A program made the position numbers and the translations under genes. A stretch of 64,000 bases of DNA from the NCBI RefSeq assembly GCF_000422085.1, contig NC_021741.1, forward strand, positions 4,712,001 to 4,776,000, in the 5' to 3' direction. How positions within the stretch are numbered: position 1 is the first letter of the stretch; each line of letters begins with the position of its first letter. Shown one piece after another: positions 61,589 through 64,000 of the stretch. This DNA is from Serratia liquefaciens ATCC 27592. GTDB lineage: Bacteria > Pseudomonadota > Gammaproteobacteria > Enterobacterales > Enterobacteriaceae. The notes under the pieces are model-generated. The model did not search any database. It saw only the letters and a program-made list of their open reading frames with translations, and had not been told where the DNA came from.

Positions 61589-62488
61589 ATGAGAGATAAA
61601 TTCATTAAGAAAGAAGGTATTGCGCTTATCCAACTCGCCAGATATTTGCTGGATGAGAAGCCGATGAACCGGTTACGCACTATCGATGAACTCTCTGAAA
61701 GTTTTGGCCTTTCCGTCGGCATTGTGCAAAACGCACTTAAATCGCTGGAAAGCAGTGGCTGCATTCAGTTGGAACGGCGCGGCCGCAACGGGACGCAATT
61801 AAAACAGTTAAACTATCAGGCGCTCCTTACCCAGGCCGATATTGGCAATATTGTTTGTGCGATGCCACTGCCCTACACCAAACTTTATGAGGGCTTAGCC
61901 AGCGGTCTGAAAATACAGTTTGGGCAAATACCGCTTTACTACGCGCATATGCGCGGAGCCAGCGTACGTATCGAATGCCTGCTGGATGGTATCTACGATA
62001 TGGCCGTCGTATCCCATCTGGCCGCCAGACAGGTCTTACAGGAGGGCAAAGCCCGTATTGCGCTGGAGTTAGGCGCGGGATCCTATGTTTCAGGCCACCA
62101 GATGGTTTACCGCCGTGGCGAAGAAAACAGCATCCGTCGTGTGGGCCTGGATCCTCGCTCGCCAGATCAACGTCAATTATCCGAACTCTATTTCCAGGGG
62201 CAAGAGATCGAATATGTCGATACGCCTTATCACGACTGTTTAAACCAAATAGAAAAAGGCAATATTGATTCAGCTATCTGGAACCTGGTGCAGAACTTTG
62301 CCAGTGACACCCTGGACGCGATCCCCTTGCAAGGTCACCCTTCCTATATTCAAGCCTCTGAAGCCGTGCTGCTTATTCGCAGCGATGACGCTCTCATTCA
62401 GCGCCTTGTGGCACGTCAGGTTGACAAGAAGCAACTGCTGCAACACCAGAAAAATGTCGTTTCGGGAAAGGAAGAACCTTTTTACTGA
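61589..62488 (+). CDS. yhfZ: YhfZ, GntR-like regulator of the yhf cluster
   Basis: 299-residue protein close to E. coli YhfZ throughout: N-terminal winged helix (MNRLRTIDELSESFGLSVGIVQNALKSLESSGCIQLERRGRNG), then a periplasmic-binding-like effector domain (CAMPLPYTKLYEGLASGLK; AHMRGASVRIECLLDGIYDMAVVS; VGLDPRSPDQ) and the ending VVSGKEEPFY. In E. coli yhfZ sits with yhfSTUWXY, a cluster of unknown pathway. Here it lies just after iclR. First gene of what seems to be a transplanted yhf block. Confidence 0.88.
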   Translation: MRDKFIKKEGIALIQLARYLLDEKPMNRLRTIDELSESFGLSVGIVQNALKSLESSGCIQLERRGRNGTQLKQLNYQALLTQADIGNIVCAMPLPYTKLYEGLASGLKIQFGQIPLYYAHMRGASVRIECLLDGIYDMAVVSHLAARQVLQEGKARIALELGAGSYVSGHQMVYRRGEENSIRRVGLDPRSPDQRQLSELYFQGQEIEYVDTPYHDCLNQIEKGNIDSAIWNLVQNFASDTLDAIPLQGHPSYIQASEAVLLIRSDDALIQRLVARQVDKKQLLQHQKNVVSGKEEPFY

Positions 62489-62648
62489 TTAGGCTTTGTA
62501 TATAATTAATGCCAGCCGTTATTTACAGCTTTCCGATAATAAAACCCTTCATGCCATATTAATACCTTTAAAGAGGTATAAAATAACCGCGTTAGTTTGT
62601 TCCGGAATCATATCCAATGTGTCAGGAATAGAGATAAGGAATGTGAAA

Positions 62649-63533
62649 ATGAAACGCGAAGATAAATATAATCACGGTGACTACACTGATTTTCTAACGG
62701 CAATAAGAACCTTTGAATGCTCTATTGATCCTAAAGATGCCGACTATTATGACAAGCATTACGAAGATGACAAAGCAGTAACCTATCAACAAGTTGAGTA
62801 TCCAGGTCGCGTAATTCGCGATAAAAATGGCGTTCCCCTACACAGCACCACGTCAATAAAAGGCTATTTCATTAAGCTTGGCATTGATAAACTCTATACG
62901 CGTGGCTCCAGCGATCCTGAGATGTTTCGCCAGATGCAGTATGCTGTGATGAATTATCTGGGTTTTGTCGGTTATCAATTCAGTGAGCATGACCTTTGGG
63001 ATCTTGGTTATTACTCCCATTATGATAATGAACAGCTCCCCATGTACTATTCAGATGTCGACGTCAGCAATTGGTCCAATGGAGTGCGAGAAAAAATAAT
63101 GGATCTTCCGGACGGGAAAATCCATGTTACCGACGTGAATACCTGGAAGGGGACATTTACCGGCAAACATGGCATCAATTCTTTCGCCGATGTTATCGAT
63201 CCGGATAAGCAAGAATTTATTGCCCTCGACCATTTCGACAATAAATACCAAAATATTGTTTTGCAGTTAGCCGACCATGGCAAAACCCTGAATGATTATC
63301 TGGGGAGTACGCTACGCTGGAGTGAATGCCAGCCCAAATTAGCCCCACCCGGTGGCCGTCCTGATGAGGTAACCCTCACTTTATCCGGCTTACTGGCCGG
63401 CGCTCATTTACGTGGGGCGGAAGGCGTTGTCGCCCTGTTGGTCAAGCATGAAAATCATGCTGATGAGAACAAAACGGCCATATTGCAGTATGTCTATGAT
63501 TTTGGCGGCTACAGTACGCCTTATGACCAGTAA
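62649..63533 (+). CDS. Unrecognised 294-residue protein inserted between yhfZ and yhfY-like gene
   Basis: I do not recognise this protein with confidence. ATG 62649 has AAGGA about 9 nt upstream; the frame is open further upstream but without an SD. The product is soluble, without signal peptide or membrane helices, and rich in Asp and Tyr. Notable segments are DFLTAIRTFECSIDPKDADYY (start), QYAVMNYLGFVGYQFSEHDLWDLGYY, TWKGTFTGKHGINSFADV, GLLAGAHLRGAEGVVALL and ILQYVYDFGGYSTPYDQ. The YQF...DLGYY and FTGKHGI pattern faintly recalls phage-type cell-wall hydrolase domains, but this is a weak memory. The DNA is visibly more AT-rich than its neighbours, suggesting recent transfer. Confidence 0.6.
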   Translation: MKREDKYNHGDYTDFLTAIRTFECSIDPKDADYYDKHYEDDKAVTYQQVEYPGRVIRDKNGVPLHSTTSIKGYFIKLGIDKLYTRGSSDPEMFRQMQYAVMNYLGFVGYQFSEHDLWDLGYYSHYDNEQLPMYYSDVDVSNWSNGVREKIMDLPDGKIHVTDVNTWKGTFTGKHGINSFADVIDPDKQEFIALDHFDNKYQNIVLQLADHGKTLNDYLGSTLRWSECQPKLAPPGGRPDEVTLTLSGLLAGAHLRGAEGVVALLVKHENHADENKTAILQYVYDFGGYSTPYDQ

Positions 63534-63677
63534 ATCTGGTATGAGTTTGGCAGGCGTCGGGTATGGCGCCTCATTATAATTTGTGATCTTGTTCAAGTAA
63601 TAATCGCTTCCCCGTTGTCGTCCGTTATGCGCTCACTTACCATTTCATTTATATATTCAAAAAAATGAGGATATAAA

Positions 63678-64000
63678 ATGATACACCAGGGCCTGAACAC
63701 GCTGCGACAAGCCAAAGTGATTGATGAAGACATTTATCAGGGAATGCTGGCCGTCGTCGAACAACTGCAACAGCATTGCCAATGCCCCTTACCCGCAGAG
63801 CAAGGCTGGTTGGCGATCGCACACATGGCCAATGCACTAATGCGTTGCCGGCAGCAGCAAACCGTCTCACCGTTGGACAACGAAATATTGGCGGAAATAG
63901 CGGAAGCAGGGAAATTGGAAGTGTTGCGCGAGCTCAATAATGCCCTGATGAAAAACTTTACCCTCGAACTCCATCCCGATGAAGAAGGCTACCTGCTGGT
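63678..64000 (+). CDS. yhfY: YhfY-like PRD domain protein (3' end cut by window)
   Basis: Starts at ATG 63678 with GAGG about 8 nt upstream and runs off the window after 107 codons. The visible part (EQGWLAIAHMANALMRCRQ; LDNEILAEIAEAG; HPDEEGYLLV) has the pattern of a PTS regulation domain, like the small E. coli YhfY, which follows yhfZ there. PRDs are normally phosphorylated by PTS proteins, but no other domain is visible. The AT-rich orphan gene separates it from yhfZ. Confidence 0.65.
   Translation, partial: MIHQGLNTLRQAKVIDEDIYQGMLAVVEQLQQHCQCPLPAEQGWLAIAHMANALMRCRQQQTVSPLDNEILAEIAEAGKLEVLRELNNALMKNFTLELHPDEEGYLL

Overview
The window looks like a chromosomal segment of a Serratia species (Yersiniaceae, Enterobacterales). 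The core genes keep the gene order found near the malK-lamB / dnaB / lexA / metH part of the E. coli map, base composition is moderately GC-rich, and a complete ShlB/ShlA haemolysin pair typical of Serratia is present. The ShlA protein is close to, but visibly different from, the S. marcescens form as I remember it, so a species other than S. marcescens is more likely. This species call is an inference from memory, not a search.

Layout. 1-4300: end of a zinc alcohol dehydrogenase, then maa, yjbR, yjbQ, tyrB and an Lrp-type regulator. 4519-10101: a periplasmic cyclohexadienyl-dehydratase-like protein, alr, dnaB, qorA, an LprI-like secreted protein and pspG with a sigma-54 promoter. 10261-14308: dusA, a three-gene cassette (secreted TPR protein, ECF sigma factor, membrane anti-sigma factor), zur and yjbJ. 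14595-21247: dinF, lexA with two LexA boxes, dgkA, plsB, ubiA and ubiC. 21639-25051: an accessory operon of MFS transporter, LacI-type regulator and nucleoside hydrolase. 25107-33592: the divergent maltose regulon (malM, lamB, malK and a GH13-like relic on one side; malE, malF and malG on the other) around a MalT-box region. 33706-42346: psiE, a Wzi-family outer membrane protein, pgi, a CPA1 antiporter, a lysine riboswitch with lysC, and a PanS-like transporter. 42763-49332: shlB and shlA. 49369-56603: yjbB and a five-gene ABC transporter/phosphohydrolase operon with a divergent GntR regulator. 56640-64000: metH, an ERIC element, iclR, yhfZ, an AT-rich orphan gene and the start of a yhfY-like PRD gene.

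How the genes work together. The maltose block imports maltodextrins through LamB and MalEFGK. The 51180-56603 block looks like a phosphorus-source uptake system: a Pho-box-like sequence and a perfect 16-bp palindrome precede the binding-protein gene, and an NPP-type phosphohydrolase lies inside the operon. The TPR/sigma/anti-sigma cassette is a self-contained regulatory unit in which the sigma gene has no ATG, GTG or TTG at its well-placed ribosome binding site. TyrB, the Lrp-type regulator and the PheC-like protein form an aromatic amino acid neighbourhood.

The most unusual items are an intact reading frame for a catalytically gutted GH13 alpha-glucosidase relative at the head of the malK operon, the apparent AUC start of the sigma factor gene, the predicted Pho/GntR control of the ABC cluster, the two-codon leader in front of the MFS gene, and the unexplained AT-rich gene between yhfZ and the yhfY-like gene. 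I found no tRNA or rRNA genes, CRISPR arrays, insertion sequences or prophage.
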